A stretch of DNA of 64,000 nucleotides from Paraburkholderia sabiae. Its GTDB lineage: Bacteria; Pseudomonadota; Gammaproteobacteria; Burkholderiales; Burkholderiaceae. The stretch lies in the NCBI RefSeq assembly GCF_030412785.1, contig NZ_CP125295.1:372001-436000 (forward strand), read 5' to 3'. Below are positions 30,362 through 40,025 of this stretch, one piece after another; the stretch's first letter is position 1; each line of letters starts with the position of its first letter. Made by a program: the position numbers and the translations under genes. Under the pieces are notes generated by a model. That model had not been told where the DNA came from and did not search any database. It saw only the letters and a program-made list of their open reading frames with translations.

Positions 30362-31549
30362 ATGTCCAATCCGTCCGCCACATCTTCACGCATGAGCGCG
30401 CCTGAACTGCGCGCGACCGTGTCGCTTGCCGCGATCTTCGCGCTGCGCATGCTGGGCCTCTTCATGATCATGCCCGTCTTCTCGATCTACGCGAAGACGA
30501 TTCCCGGCGGCGACAACGTGCTGCTGGTCGGCATCGCGCTCGGTGCATACGGCGTGACGCAATCGCTGCTGTACATCTTTTATGGCTGGATTTCCGACAA
30601 GGTCGGCCGCAAGCCCGTCATCGCGACTGGTCTGCTGATCTTCGCGCTCGGCAGTTTTGTCGCGGCGTTCGCGCACGACATGACGTGGATCATCGTCGGC
30701 CGCGTGATTCAGGGGATGGGCGCGGTGTCGTCGGCGGTGATCGCGTTCATCGCGGACCTGACGGCCGAAGAGCATCGCACGAAGGCGATGGCGATGGTGG
30801 GAGGCTCGATCGGCGTGTCGTTCGCCGTGGCGATCGTCGGCGCACCGATTGTGTTCCACTGGCTCGGCATGAGCGGTCTGTTCACGCTCGTCGGCATCTT
30901 TTCGATTCTGGCTATCGGCGTCGTGTTGTGGATCGTCCCCGATGCGCCGAAACCCGTGCACGTTCCCGCGCCGTTCCGCGAAGTCCTGCACAACCCGGAA
31001 CTGCTGCGCCTGAACTTCGGCGTGCTCGTGCTGCACGCGACCCAAACCGCGCTGTTCCTCGTCGTGCCGCGCATCCTCGAATCGGGCGGACTGCCCGTGT
31101 CGTCGCACTGGAAAATTTACCTGCCCGTGATGGGCCTCGCCTTCGTGATGATGGTCCCCGCGATCATCGCCGCGGAAAAGCGCGGCAAGATGAAGGCCGT
31201 GCTGCTGAGTGCGATTGGTCTTATCCTGATCGGACAGTTACTACTTGGCGTGGCTCCGCATACCATTCTGACTGTGGCCGCGATCCTGTTCGTCTACTTC
31301 CTCGGCTTCAATATTCTGGAAGCATCGCAGCCTTCGCTGGTGTCGAAGCTGGCGCCGGGCAATCGCAAGGGCGCGGCAGCCGGCGTGTACAACACCACGC
31401 AGTCGATCGGGCTTGCAATGGGCGGCGTGATCGGCGGCTGGCTGCTGAAAGTGGACGGACAGAGCGCGGTTTTCTTTGCCTGTTCTGGGCTCGTGGCGTG
31501 CTGGCTTATAATCGCCGCCAGCATGAAACAGCCGCCGCGCAAGGCATAA
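30362..31549 (+). CDS. MFS transporter (YajR-like)
   Basis: A 395-residue, about twelve-helix major-facilitator protein. Motif A is visible as YGWISDKVGRKPVIATGLLI. The sequence FALRMLGLFMIMPVFSIYAK at the first helix is characteristic of the YajR-like drug:H+ group, but the C-terminal domain of E. coli YajR is absent. Substrate unknown. The start MSNPSATSSRMSAPELRATV is chosen from homology-like layout; an upstream extension lacks a ribosome binding site. It is divergent from uvrA (283-nt gap, no clear SOS box seen). Confidence 0.85.
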   Translation: MSNPSATSSRMSAPELRATVSLAAIFALRMLGLFMIMPVFSIYAKTIPGGDNVLLVGIALGAYGVTQSLLYIFYGWISDKVGRKPVIATGLLIFALGSFVAAFAHDMTWIIVGRVIQGMGAVSSAVIAFIADLTAEEHRTKAMAMVGGSIGVSFAVAIVGAPIVFHWLGMSGLFTLVGIFSILAIGVVLWIVPDAPKPVHVPAPFREVLHNPELLRLNFGVLVLHATQTALFLVVPRILESGGLPVSSHWKIYLPVMGLAFVMMVPAIIAAEKRGKMKAVLLSAIGLILIGQLLLGVAPHTILTVAAILFVYFLGFNILEASQPSLVSKLAPGNRKGAAAGVYNTTQSIGLAMGGVIGGWLLKVDGQSAVFFACSGLVACWLIIAASMKQPPRKA

Positions 31550-31676
31550 AGTTTTAGGGCTCGAATTTACAGGCGGCGTGTAACAACGGGGCGCGCTTTC
31601 CGGTCACTCTGAAGCGGCCGTGGCGTAGAAGCCATCCAGTGCCGCGTCGCCGGAACGGAATCAACAGGAGAAACTC

Positions 31677-32210
31677 ATGGCATCCGTGAACAAGGTCATT
31701 CTCGTCGGCAATCTGGGCGCCGATCCGGAAGTTCGTTATCTTCCGAGCGGCGACGCGGTGGCGAACATCCGCCTTGCCACGACCGATCGCTACAAGGACA
31801 AGCAGTCGGGCGAATTCAAGGAAATGACGGAATGGCATCGCATTTCGTTCTTCGGGCGCCTCGCTGAAATCGTGTCGGAGTACCTGAAGAAGGGCTCGTC
31901 GGTGTATATCGAAGGCCGTATCCGCACGCGAAAGTACCAGGCGCAAGACGGCACCGAACGTTACTCGACGGAAATCGTCGCTGACCAGATGCAGATGCTC
32001 GGCGGCCGCGGCGGTGCGGGCGGCGGCGGTGGTGGTGGCGACGACGGCGGCTACAGCCGTGGCGAATCGATGGAACGCGGCGGCGGCCGCATGTCGGGCG
32101 GCGGCGGTGGTGGCCGTGTAGCGGGTGGCGGCGGCGGCGGCGGTCAGAGCCGTCCGAGCGCGCCGGCTGGCGGCGGCTTCGACGAAATGGACGACGATAT
32201 CCCGTTCTAA
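31677..32210 (+). CDS. ssb: Single-stranded DNA-binding protein
   Basis: Binds ssDNA as a tetramer in replication, repair and recombination. The 177 residues start with the OB-fold [20 protein letters not shown]. The glycine-rich linker at about 112-165 is almost pure Gly/Arg/Ser. The acidic C-terminal tip MDDDIPF, which contacts partner proteins, is intact. Upstream is AACAGGAGAAACTC, a strong ribosome binding site. It is located downstream of the MFS gene, close to uvrA. Confidence 0.97.
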   Translation: MASVNKVILVGNLGADPEVRYLPSGDAVANIRLATTDRYKDKQSGEFKEMTEWHRISFFGRLAEIVSEYLKKGSSVYIEGRIRTRKYQAQDGTERYSTEIVADQMQMLGGRGGAGGGGGGGDDGGYSRGESMERGGGRMSGGGGGGRVAGGGGGGGQSRPSAPAGGGFDEMDDDIPF

Positions 32211-32261
32211 TCCATCTCCGCGATCAAGACGCCCTGAAGCATCGCGCGTCGAACGAATGCA

Positions 32262-32291
32262 AAAACACCCCGCCATCGAGCGGGGTGTTTT
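32262..32291 (+). terminator. Terminator after ssb
   Basis: AAAACACCCCG/CGGGGTGTTTT with an 8-nt loop. The gene stop is 51 nt upstream. A-run and T-run on either side make it usable in both directions; it also lies at the 3' side of the minus-strand SDR gene. Confidence 0.9.
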
Positions 32292-32346
32292 GTTATGCGC
32301 GCGAGAACATGAGCTACATGGCCACATGAGCCGCGCTTGCGGACGA

Positions 32347-33090
32347 TCAGGCCAGTCCGCCATTCGCCCGCAGAATCTGCCCATTCACCCACGCGCCATC
32401 CGAACCCGCGAGAAACGCGACCACAGAAGCGATATCCTCCGGCTGGCCAAGCCGTTGCAGCGGCGGCATCTTCGCGAAGGTCTGGATCTGCTCTTCCGTC
32501 TTGCCGTCGAGGAACAGCGACGTCGCGACGGGCCCCGGCGCCACCGCATTGACGGTGATGTTGCGACCGCGCAGTTCCTTCGCGAACACGCGCGTGAACG
32601 ATTCGACGGCGGCCTTCGTCGCGTTGTAGATCGCGTAGCCGGGCATGTTCAGCGCGAGCGTCGTGCTCGAAAAGTTCACGATGCGTCCGCCGCCATTCAT
32701 CCGCGTCGCCGCTTCGCGCAGCGTGTTGAAGGTGCCGCGCACGTTGATATCGAAGGTTTGCGCGAAGAGCGCGTCGCTGGTGTCGGAAAGCGGCGCCGGC
32801 TTCAGGATGCCCGCGTTGTTGACGAGCACGTCGACCCGGCCGAGCTGCTGTTCCGTTGCATCGAACAGGCGGCGCACGTCGTCGGCATTCGAGACATCCG
32901 CCTTCACCGCGATCGCTGCCGCGCCTTCCGCCTTCAGTTCGGCGACGAGCGCGTCCGCTTCCTTCGAACTCGCCGCGTAGTTCACGACGACGGCAAAACC
33001 GTCGCTGGCGAGGCGCCGCGCGATCGCCGCGCCGATGCCCCGCGAAGCGCCCGTGACGATGGCGACCTGTGCATTCTTGACGTTGTTCAT
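32347..33090 (-). CDS. Short-chain dehydrogenase/reductase
   Basis: An NAD(P)-dependent classical SDR of 247 residues. The cofactor motif is TGASRGIG (13-20), the structural motif is NNAG, and the catalytic Ser (NFSSTTLAL) and YxxxK (YAIYNATK) are present. It resembles 3-oxoacyl-ACP reductases, but the substrate is not predictable. It is divergent from a LysR regulator, so it is probably its target. Confidence 0.87.
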   Translation of the reverse strand: MNNVKNAQVAIVTGASRGIGAAIARRLASDGFAVVVNYAASSKEADALVAELKAEGAAAIAVKADVSNADDVRRLFDATEQQLGRVDVLVNNAGILKPAPLSDTSDALFAQTFDINVRGTFNTLREAATRMNGGGRIVNFSSTTLALNMPGYAIYNATKAAVESFTRVFAKELRGRNITVNAVAPGPVATSLFLDGKTEEQIQTFAKMPPLQRLGQPEDIASVVAFLAGSDGAWVNGQILRANGGLA

Positions 33091-33135
33091 GATCCGATTC
33101 CTTGAAGTGGTGAGTTGATGAGAAGGATGATCGGA

Positions 33136-33153
33136 TATCTCACGAAAGAGATA
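33136..33153. promoter_or_regulatory. Candidate LysR-type operator
   Basis: Inverted repeat TATCTC-ACGAAA-GAGATA in the 136-nt divergent gap between the SDR and LysR genes. Position and symmetry fit an LTTR recognition site. No binding data. Confidence 0.55.
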
Positions 33154-33226
33154 ATCAGGCTAAACTTGTTATCATCGTTCCATTCACTTCAACAATGGCT
33201 GAAACCCGGCCGCTGCGAGCCGTTCC

Positions 33227-34132
33227 ATGGACCGTTTTCAGGAAATGCAGGTGTTCGTCCGGATCGCCGAGCGGCAGAGCTTCACCCGTGCGGCCGACGA
33301 TCTGCAGATTCCCCGCGCCACCGTCACGAACCTGATGAAACGCATGGAGGCGCGGCTCGGCGCGCGGCTGCTGGAGCGCACGACGCGCACCGTGCGCCTC
33401 ACGCACGACGGCGAAGCGTATTACCGCCGCTGCGTGCGCCTGCTCGCCGACATGGACGAAGCCGAGGGTTCGTTTCGCAATGCCGCGCCCAAGGGACTGC
33501 TGCGCGTGAACCTGCAGGGCACACTCGCACGGCACTTCATCGTGCCGGCGCTGCCTGAGTTTCTGGCGCGCTATCCGGGCATCGAGCTATATATCGGCGA
33601 GGACGACCGGCTGGTCGATCTGGTGCGCGAGGGCGTCGATTGCGTGCTGCGGGCGGGCAATCTGCAGGATTCGTCGATGGTCGGGCGGCGCGTTGCGCGG
33701 CTCGAACAGGTGACGGTTGCGAGCCCAAGCTATCTCGAACGATACGGCACACCCGACAGCCCTGACTCGCTCGCGACGCACCGCGCCGTCAACTACATAT
33801 CGAGCGCGACGGGCAACGCGTTGCCGCTCGAATTCACCATCGACGAACGCGTCGTCGAGATCAATCTGGAGGCGATCGTGTCCGTGACGGGCACCGACCT
33901 GTACACCGGCTCGGCTGTCGCGGGGCTCGGTCTCGTGCAGGTGCCGCGCTATCGAGTGCAGAACGAGCTGGCTGCGGACAGCCTCGTCGTCGTGTTGCCC
34001 GAATTTCCGCCGCCGCCGATGCCCGTCACCGTGCTCTATCCGCAGAGTCGTCAGTTGTCGTCGCGTGTGCGGGTGTTTGCTCAATGGCTGCGCGAAATCT
34101 TCGACGCGGCAGGCGGACTGAACCTCGGTTGA
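33227..34132 (+). CDS. LysR-family transcriptional regulator
   Basis: A 301-residue DNA-binding regulator. The N-terminal winged HTH is FVRIAERQSFTRAADDLQIP-RATVTNLMKRMEARLGARLL, and an effector-binding domain follows (LLRVNLQGTLARHFIVPALPEF). It is close in character to the AaeR/DsdC-like "PA1138" group of LTTRs that sit next to SDR or oxidoreductase genes. It is transcribed divergently from the SDR gene. Confidence 0.9.
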   Translation: MDRFQEMQVFVRIAERQSFTRAADDLQIPRATVTNLMKRMEARLGARLLERTTRTVRLTHDGEAYYRRCVRLLADMDEAEGSFRNAAPKGLLRVNLQGTLARHFIVPALPEFLARYPGIELYIGEDDRLVDLVREGVDCVLRAGNLQDSSMVGRRVARLEQVTVASPSYLERYGTPDSPDSLATHRAVNYISSATGNALPLEFTIDERVVEINLEAIVSVTGTDLYTGSAVAGLGLVQVPRYRVQNELAADSLVVVLPEFPPPPMPVTVLYPQSRQLSSRVRVFAQWLREIFDAAGGLNLG

Positions 34133-34148
34133 AGCAAACGAAAGCGCA

Positions 34149-34973
34149 CTAAGGCGCCCGATCGAGATGCGCGAGCGCATCGCGCATTGGTTGGCTCGAC
34201 GAAACGATCGGCCCCGTCAGCGGCGTGTCGAGATCGACGATCACATACACGGCCGACGCGATCGACACCGCGCCCAGCATGATCATCACGAGCGCCAGCG
34301 CATTGCGCGGCGCGACGAGGCCAAAGCACAGGAAGATCACCATCAGCCAGAACGTGAGCGTCGTGAGAAACGGCTTGGAGATCGAACTATGCGCTTGTTC
34401 GATCAGCGTCCAGCGCGCCTCGATCACACGTTCGAAACGGGCAAGGCACTCGGCCAGCGTGTTCTCCTGATAGCTGTCGGTCGGCTTGAGTTTGCGTACC
34501 GCGATGTACGCTGCATTCAGCATGTCGCCGAGCTTCACGTCTTCGAGCTTGTCCTGATTCAGATCGGATGAAATTCTCGGATACTCGCCCGCCGGCGGTT
34601 GCTCGCGCGGCCAGGTCGCCGCAATCGCCGCAGCCGTGTACATGCGCAGCAACTCACGCGGACGGTCCGCCTCGGGACCGTACTGGCGCAGAACCGTGTC
34701 GAGCTGGATTAGTTCGGCTGCATACGAGCGGAAGTCGTTGCCGACGGTATCGAAGCTGCTTTTCGCCGACGCCGTGAGCAGCCCCAGCACCAGCGCCGCG
34801 AAGGTCACGAGCATCGTGATAACCAGCTGGATCAGCTGCATCGTCTCGTGCTTGCGATGCTCCTCGGGCAAGTAAGGCTTGCCGAAAAAACCCACGCCCG
34901 TTCCGATCAGCAACAGGACGAATACCACGAGCGTCGACGTTGTCTCTTGCATGAGCGGGGTCCGCGTAGCCAT
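34149..34973 (-). CDS. DUF4239 (bestrophin-like) membrane protein
   Basis: A 274-residue protein with an N-terminal hairpin of two helices (TLVVFVLLLIGTGVGFFG and LIQLVITMLVTFAALVLGLL), a soluble region with conserved SSFDTVGNDFRSYAAELIQL, and two C-terminal helices (LTFWLMVIFLCFGLVAP; ALVMIMLGAVSIASAVYVIV). This layout matches DUF4239; some members resemble bestrophin-type channels, but function is unknown. The ATG at 34973 is used; a TTG seven codons upstream is the alternative. It converges with the LysR gene (16-nt gap). Confidence 0.7.
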   Translation of the reverse strand: MATRTPLMQETTSTLVVFVLLLIGTGVGFFGKPYLPEEHRKHETMQLIQLVITMLVTFAALVLGLLTASAKSSFDTVGNDFRSYAAELIQLDTVLRQYGPEADRPRELLRMYTAAAIAATWPREQPPAGEYPRISSDLNQDKLEDVKLGDMLNAAYIAVRKLKPTDSYQENTLAECLARFERVIEARWTLIEQAHSSISKPFLTTLTFWLMVIFLCFGLVAPRNALALVMIMLGAVSIASAVYVIVDLDTPLTGPIVSSSQPMRDALAHLDRAP

Positions 34974-35145
34974 CGCCTCGCTAATGTCTAACAACGCGAC
35001 GGCGCGGGCAAGCCAGCCGTCCGCCGGATTGTTAAATCAACGGCACGAAACCCACATATCGAGAAGAAAGATCCCGCAAGCATCGCGAGCCTGTGCGCCA
35101 GATCAAATTTGCGAACATTTCGCAGGAAAGCCACCACCTGGCCCA

Positions 35146-35172
35146 TAAAGTTTTGGGCGAACTGGCCGTAAC
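35146..35172 (+). promoter_or_regulatory. Sigma-28 (FliA) promoter for the chemoreceptor gene
   Basis: TAAAGTTT, an 11-nt spacer and GCCGTAAC. This equals the FliA consensus TAAAGTTT-N11-GCCGATAA at all -35 bases and the GCCG of the -10. It lies about 123 nt upstream of the MCP start codon, implying an mRNA leader of roughly 115 nt. It occupies part of the 322-nt space between the DUF4239 gene and the MCP gene, where no other gene is seen. Confidence 0.85.
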
Positions 35173-35215
35173 TGAAATTGTGGTGCATTTGCTTAAATTT
35201 TAATCGCGTTGCGGA

Positions 35216-35292
35216 CCTTGCCTATGGGCCTGGGCGCAGCACGCCTGCCGTGGAACCGGGAGATTCCAGGCACGCGGCCATAGGAGACAAGG
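35216..35292 (+). promoter_or_regulatory. Leader hairpin covering the MCP ribosome binding site
   Basis: Left arm CCTTG-CCTATGG(G)CC (35216-35230) pairs with right arm GGCCATAGG-AGA-CAAGG (35276-35292). The right arm includes the Shine-Dalgarno AGGAGA that ends 8 nt before the ATG. An inner stem (GCCTG with CAGGC, or TGGAA with TTCCA) lies between. If it folds, initiation would be reduced. Function is inferred. Confidence 0.5.
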
Positions 35293-35295
35293 TTC

Positions 35296-36945
35296 ATGTT
35301 GAAACGTCTTTCGATTCGCGCATACCTTACGTTGATGATCGTGCTGTTCGGCATCGTGTTGCTGATTGGCGCGGCAGCGGGGCTGTTGTCGCTGCGTGAG
35401 AGCAATGCGTCGCTGCAACAGATGTACACCGTCGACACGCCCGCCGTGGCCGACCTCGAAGGCAGTGCCGGACAGCTGCTGCGCCTGCGTCTCGCGCTGG
35501 CGACTTATGCTTCGCTGATCGAACTGAACGATCAGGAAGGCGCGGACGCCGTGCTCAAGCGTTTCGACACGTATCTGAAGGTGTCGAACGACCGGCTCTC
35601 GCATTACACCAGCAAGGCAAGCAACGACGCCGACGAACAGCGTCTCATCAAGGACATGCAGGACAAGCGCGACACCTTCCTGCGCGAAGGCGTCGAACCC
35701 GCGCTCGCGGCGCTCAAGTCCGGCGACAAGGCGGCATTCCAGCAGTTGCAGGCGCACAAGCTGTCGCCGCTCTACAGCGCGTTCGAAAAGGCGATGCTCA
35801 CGCTCGAAAAGCTGCAGCTCGATCACGCCGAGCAGCGCTATCAGGACGCGCAGCAGCTGTTCTACACGATCAGCGTCGGCGTCGCGATCGGCATGGCGGC
35901 CACGCTGATCTTCGCGTGGATCGGGCGCGTGCTGATGGTGCGCGCGATCGTGCATCCCGTCGACGCCACGATCGATCAATTCCAGCGCATCGCGAACGGC
36001 GACCTGACGGGCCGCATCGATATTGTCGGCGACAACGAAATGGGACGTCTCGCGGCGGCGCTGCGCAAGATGCAGGAATCGCTGATCGCGACGGTGAGCA
36101 CGGTGCGCCACGGCACGGATTCGATCGATACGGGTGTGAGCGAAATCGCCGCTGGCAACACGAATCTGTCGCAACGTACGGAAGAGCAGGCCGCGTCGCT
36201 CGAAGAGACGGCGGCGAGTATCGAAGAACTCACGTCGACGGTCAAGCAGACGGCCGACAACGCGAAGCAGGCAAGCTCGCTCGCGCAAGGCGCATCGACG
36301 CTCGCGGCGCAGGGCGGCGATCTCACGCAGCAGGTGGTCGGCACGATGCAGCAGATCGTCGACGACTCGCGGCGCATCGCGGACATCGTCGGCGTGATCG
36401 AAGGCATCGCGTTTCAGACCAACATTCTCGCGTTGAACGCAGCCGTCGAAGCGGCACGCGCCGGCGAGCAGGGACGCGGGTTCGCGGTCGTCGCGAGCGA
36501 GGTGCGATCGCTCGCGCAACGCAGCGCGGCAGCGGCGAAGGAAATCAAAGGCGTGATCGGCGAATCGACGGAACGCGTGACGGCGGGCGCGGATCTCGTG
36601 CAGCGTTCGGGTTCGACGATGACGGAGATCGTCGATGCGATCGCGCGCGTCAGCGCGATCATGGGAGAGATCGCCGAGGCCGCGACCGAGCAGAGCACGG
36701 GCATCGATCAGGTGAATCTCGCCGTTGCGCAGATGGACGAAGTGACGCAGCAGAACGCGGCGCTCGTCGAACAGGCTGCGGCAGCAGCGAGTTCGCTCGA
36801 AGAGCAGGCGCGTCGCCTGACGGACGCCGTCTCCGTGTTCAAGACGGATAGCGCGCAGGCAGCGTCGTCGCGTGTGGTCGCGCGCCGGGCAACTGTTCAG
36901 CAGCGGGAAACGGCGATGCCGCTGGAGGCGGCGGAAGCGGTCTGA
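35296..36945 (+). CDS. Methyl-accepting chemotaxis protein
   Basis: A 549-residue inner-membrane chemoreceptor. TM1 is [20 protein letters not shown]. The periplasmic four-helix-bundle ligand region spans about 35-190, and TM2 is [24 protein letters not shown] domain and the cytoplasmic signalling domain follow, with hairpin tip [20 protein letters not shown] and flanking methylation helices. The Tar-like 4HB sensor gives no ligand prediction. Control by a sigma-28 promoter links it to the flagellar regulon. No CheA/CheW genes are in the window, so it is an orphan receptor. Confidence 0.95.
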   Translation: MLKRLSIRAYLTLMIVLFGIVLLIGAAAGLLSLRESNASLQQMYTVDTPAVADLEGSAGQLLRLRLALATYASLIELNDQEGADAVLKRFDTYLKVSNDRLSHYTSKASNDADEQRLIKDMQDKRDTFLREGVEPALAALKSGDKAAFQQLQAHKLSPLYSAFEKAMLTLEKLQLDHAEQRYQDAQQLFYTISVGVAIGMAATLIFAWIGRVLMVRAIVHPVDATIDQFQRIANGDLTGRIDIVGDNEMGRLAAALRKMQESLIATVSTVRHGTDSIDTGVSEIAAGNTNLSQRTEEQAASLEETAASIEELTSTVKQTADNAKQASSLAQGASTLAAQGGDLTQQVVGTMQQIVDDSRRIADIVGVIEGIAFQTNILALNAAVEAARAGEQGRGFAVVASEVRSLAQRSAAAAKEIKGVIGESTERVTAGADLVQRSGSTMTEIVDAIARVSAIMGEIAEAATEQSTGIDQVNLAVAQMDEVTQQNAALVEQAAAAASSLEEQARRLTDAVSVFKTDSAQAASSRVVARRATVQQRETAMPLEAAEAV

Positions 36946-36971
36946 ACGTAACGGAAAAAGCGGTACGAAAC

Positions 36972-37011
36972 AAAACGGCGGTGCAGGCATTCACGCTTGC
37001 ACCGCCGTTTT
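36972..37011. terminator. Bidirectional terminator after the MCP gene
   Basis: 14-bp stem AAAACGGCGGTGCA/TGCACCGCCGTTTT with a 12-nt loop, then TTCTTTT. It separates the MCP gene from the convergent cytochrome operon. Confidence 0.9.
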
Positions 37012-37032
37012 TCTTTTCAACGCGTTACGCGA

Positions 37033-37842
37033 TCAAGGCCGCTGCGCGTAATACTTCGCGACGCCGTCGATTTCTTCCGGCGTCATGTGGCGCGCGACGT
37101 TGCGCATCTGTTCGTTGATGTCGTTGCGCCGGTCGCCGTCTGCGAACGCGCGCAATTGCGCCGCCATGTACACCGACGACTGCCCGCCCAGCCACGGCGC
37201 GGCGCCCTTGCGATCGCGATCACCGTGACACGCTGCGCAGGGCGCGATGTTGCGCATCGGCGAGCCTTCGTTGACGAGCTTGCGGATGCTCTCGTCTTCG
37301 GCCGTGCGCTGCTCGACGGCGGCGGGACGCGGCAGCGTCGAGTAGTAGTTTGCGAGATCGTGCAGATCGCGATCGTTCAGACGCGCGATGATCGGCGGCA
37401 TGATCGAGTTCACGCGCTGCCCGCTCTGGTAGTCGCGCAATTGCTTGTAGATCACGTCGGCATACTGCCCGGCGAGCACGGGCGCCGTGACCTGGATCAG
37501 ACTTTCCACGCCGTGACACATCGAGCAGTTCTGCGCGAGCGTCGCACCGCGTCCGATCGACTCGGCGCTCGGCCGCTCGCGGCCCCACGGCGGCGCGGGC
37601 GGCAACACGATCACATTGCTCGGCGCGGGGCCGGCGATGTTCTCGCTTTGCGTGTACCAGCTCGACGGCACGCCTGCCGCGCTGCAGATCGTCGCCCACA
37701 ATCCGCGTTGCGTGAAGTCGGGATGCTTCGACGGCAGCCAGATGAAGCCGATCAGAATCGCCACGACGGCAATGGCGATCGTGCCGAGCACGCTCGACGT
37801 GAACCATCGGTTGCTGAAGCTGAAGACGCGTTCTTCGTTCAT
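37033..37842 (-). CDS. Membrane-anchored diheme cytochrome c
   Basis: A 269-residue protein with one N-terminal helix (SSVLGTIAIAVVAILIGFIWL) and two class I cytochrome c domains with heme sites CSMCH and CAACH. Likely sixth ligands are the methionines in NSIMPPI and RNVARHM. It probably delivers electrons to the oxidase encoded just upstream. The start codon overlaps the subunit I stop by one base. Last gene of the six-gene minus-strand operon. Confidence 0.88.
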   Translation of the reverse strand: MNEERVFSFSNRWFTSSVLGTIAIAVVAILIGFIWLPSKHPDFTQRGLWATICSAAGVPSSWYTQSENIAGPAPSNVIVLPPAPPWGRERPSAESIGRGATLAQNCSMCHGVESLIQVTAPVLAGQYADVIYKQLRDYQSGQRVNSIMPPIIARLNDRDLHDLANYYSTLPRPAAVEQRTAEDESIRKLVNEGSPMRNIAPCAACHGDRDRKGAAPWLGGQSSVYMAAQLRAFADGDRRNDINEQMRNVARHMTPEEIDGVAKYYAQRP

Positions 37843-39464
37843 CACCGCGCTCCCACCGACACGGCCGGCACCGACGTCTGCTGCAAACCGAGCAGCTGCG
37901 CGATGGGGACGCTGTAGTTGACCACCGTCAGTCCGATCATCAGCGCGACCCACAGACCCAAGCCGTTCAGCGCGGCAGGCACGCGCTCGACGGGATGCAC
38001 GGTCGCGCTGAAACGGAACTGCTTCGGCTGCTCGACAATGCCGAACTGCGATTTCGCGAGGATGTACAGGAACAGAAAGCCGGATATCACGAGAATGAAC
38101 CCGCCGAACGCCGACACGGCGACCCAGATCGCTTGCGGCGCGATCGCGGGATTGCTGTAGTCGTAGTAAGCCATGCGGCGCGGCGCGCCGAGCAGTCCGA
38201 CGTAGTGCCAGGGCAGCGTGACGACCATCATGCCGATGAACCACAGCCACAACTGCCAGCGCACCATCCGCACGGAGCAGATCGCGCGGCCCGTCAGTTG
38301 CGGCCACAGTTCATACGCGATCGCGAAGTACATGATGACGATCGCGCCGCCGAAGATCAGATGGAAGTGCCCCGTCACCCACTGCGTATTGTGGATCGTT
38401 TCGTTCAGCTGATAGCTCATGTTGATGAGCCCGCCCGCGCCGCCGAAGCCGAGCATGATGAACGAGAACGCGATGACGAGCATCATCGGGTTGTCCCACG
38501 GCAGCGCCTTCAGCCAGCCGAACGCGCCCTTGCCGCCGCGCAGTCTTCCCGCAATTTCCACCGACGCGCAGATCGTGAACACGGTCAGCAGCGTCGGCAC
38601 CGACACCATGCCCGTGAACACGGCGTGCACGAACTTGAAGCCCGCGCCGACCTGCGGATCGGCGAACAGGTGGTGAATGCCGATCGGCATCGCGAACACG
38701 AGGAACAGGATGAACGACACGCGCGCCATCGAATCGCTGTACAGCCTGCCGCCGATCGCGCGCGGCACCAGCGTGTAATACGCGATGTACGACGGCACCA
38801 GCCAGAAATAGACGATCGCGTGCAGCGTCCACGAGAAGAGCACGCGGGCGAGGCCGGCGTCGATCGTCGACTTCAGGCCGAGCGCGACGGGCAGAATCTG
38901 GAACAGGATTTCGAGCGCCGCGCCGACGGCCGTCCACGCCCACAGATACGCGCCCGCCACGTTCGCGTACATCGCAAGCGGCACCGGCTTGCCAGGGTTT
39001 GCGCGCTTCCAGATGCGCAGATTGATGCCCATCAGCGCGACCCAGATCCACGAGCCGACCACGACGAGCACGACGCCGAGATAGTAGAACGGACTGCCGA
39101 TCATCGGCGGATAGAAGGTGAAGAGCACCGAGGCCTGGCCAGCCGCGACGGGGATCATCGCCATCACCGCGCCGACCGCGAGCAGGATGAGCGCGGCCCA
39201 TGCCCACTTCAGGCCGACAAGTGCCTGCTGCAATGCGAGTTCGACGATCGCGTAGCCGAACCCCATCGCCACCAGCGTGGGCAGCACATAGGCCATCACG
39301 GTGCCGTGCGCCGTCACCGAGCGGTAATACAGCTCCGGTTCGCCGATCCACGGATGCAGCGGACTGCGCACGAGCATCTGCCATGCGCCCAGCAGCAGCG
39401 CGACACCGAACGAGATGAACGCGAGCCAGAAGTGCGCGAGAACGAGTCGCTTAGCGTGAAACAC
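37842..39464 (-). CDS. B-family (ba3-type) cytochrome c oxidase subunit I
   Basis: The heme-copper catalytic subunit that reduces O2 to water and pumps protons. The 540 residues form about 13 helices. The low-spin heme ligand is in TAHGTVMAY. The CuB His and cross-linked Tyr are in LHAIVYFWLVPSY, the other CuB ligands in GIHHLFADP, and the heme ligands in VTGHFHLIFGG. The HAxVY arrangement and lack of the A-family glutamate motif place it in the B family, like Thermus ba3. There is no subunit III in the cluster, as is usual for this family. Confidence 0.92.
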   Translation of the reverse strand: MFHAKRLVLAHFWLAFISFGVALLLGAWQMLVRSPLHPWIGEPELYYRSVTAHGTVMAYVLPTLVAMGFGYAIVELALQQALVGLKWAWAALILLAVGAVMAMIPVAAGQASVLFTFYPPMIGSPFYYLGVVLVVVGSWIWVALMGINLRIWKRANPGKPVPLAMYANVAGAYLWAWTAVGAALEILFQILPVALGLKSTIDAGLARVLFSWTLHAIVYFWLVPSYIAYYTLVPRAIGGRLYSDSMARVSFILFLVFAMPIGIHHLFADPQVGAGFKFVHAVFTGMVSVPTLLTVFTICASVEIAGRLRGGKGAFGWLKALPWDNPMMLVIAFSFIMLGFGGAGGLINMSYQLNETIHNTQWVTGHFHLIFGGAIVIMYFAIAYELWPQLTGRAICSVRMVRWQLWLWFIGMMVVTLPWHYVGLLGAPRRMAYYDYSNPAIAPQAIWVAVSAFGGFILVISGFLFLYILAKSQFGIVEQPKQFRFSATVHPVERVPAALNGLGLWVALMIGLTVVNYSVPIAQLLGLQQTSVPAVSVGAR

Positions 39465-40023
39465 AGCTGAGCCTCCGGTTTTGTTTGGCCTGTTCGAAGA
39501 AGGCAGCTTTGTCGATGACCTTCACGTGCGCCCACATCGTCTGATGGCCGAAGCCGCAGAACTCGTGACAGGGCATCAAATGGTCGGCGGGTTGCGGGAA
39601 GGAGGAGGAGAACGTCGCGACATAGCCGGGCACGACCATCGTGTTGATGTTCGTGTCCGTGACGAGCAGTCCGTGCACGACGTCGGCGCTCGTCGTGCGG
39701 AACGTGATGTCGGTGTCGGCGGGCACGAGCAGACATTGCGGCGTGAACGAGTACTGCTGCGCAATGAAGCGCACGACCACGGAGCCGTCCGGCTCGACCG
39801 CGCTGCCGAGATTGCTCTCGACAAACTCGCCCGACATCTGCAGCCGCGACGGGTCGATCGTTTCGACGCGCGACGGCGGCATCATCGCCCAGTGCAGGCC
39901 CGAGTACACGACGACCACGAGCATGAAGACGACGATCGCGATGACGAAATACGCCCAGCGTTTTTCCGAGCGCTCGGCGACGGCATGGCCGCTATCCGGG
40001 GAATGGGAAGGTTGGGTCGACAT
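39451..40023 (-). CDS. B-family oxidase subunit II (CuA)
   Basis: Accepts electrons from cytochrome c. The 190-residue protein has one helix (YFVIAIVVFMLVVVVYSGLH) and a cupredoxin domain with the CuA site CHEFCGFGHQTM plus the upstream His in DVVHGLLV. Its 3' end overlaps the subunit I gene by 14 bases, so the two genes are tightly coupled. The start MSTQPSHSPDSG lies two bases downstream of the small-subunit stop. Confidence 0.93.
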   Translation of the reverse strand: MSTQPSHSPDSGHAVAERSEKRWAYFVIAIVVFMLVVVVYSGLHWAMMPPSRVETIDPSRLQMSGEFVESNLGSAVEPDGSVVVRFIAQQYSFTPQCLLVPADTDITFRTTSADVVHGLLVTDTNINTMVVPGYVATFSSSFPQPADHLMPCHEFCGFGHQTMWAHVKVIDKAAFFEQAKQNRRLSCVSR

Positions 40024-40025
40024 GA

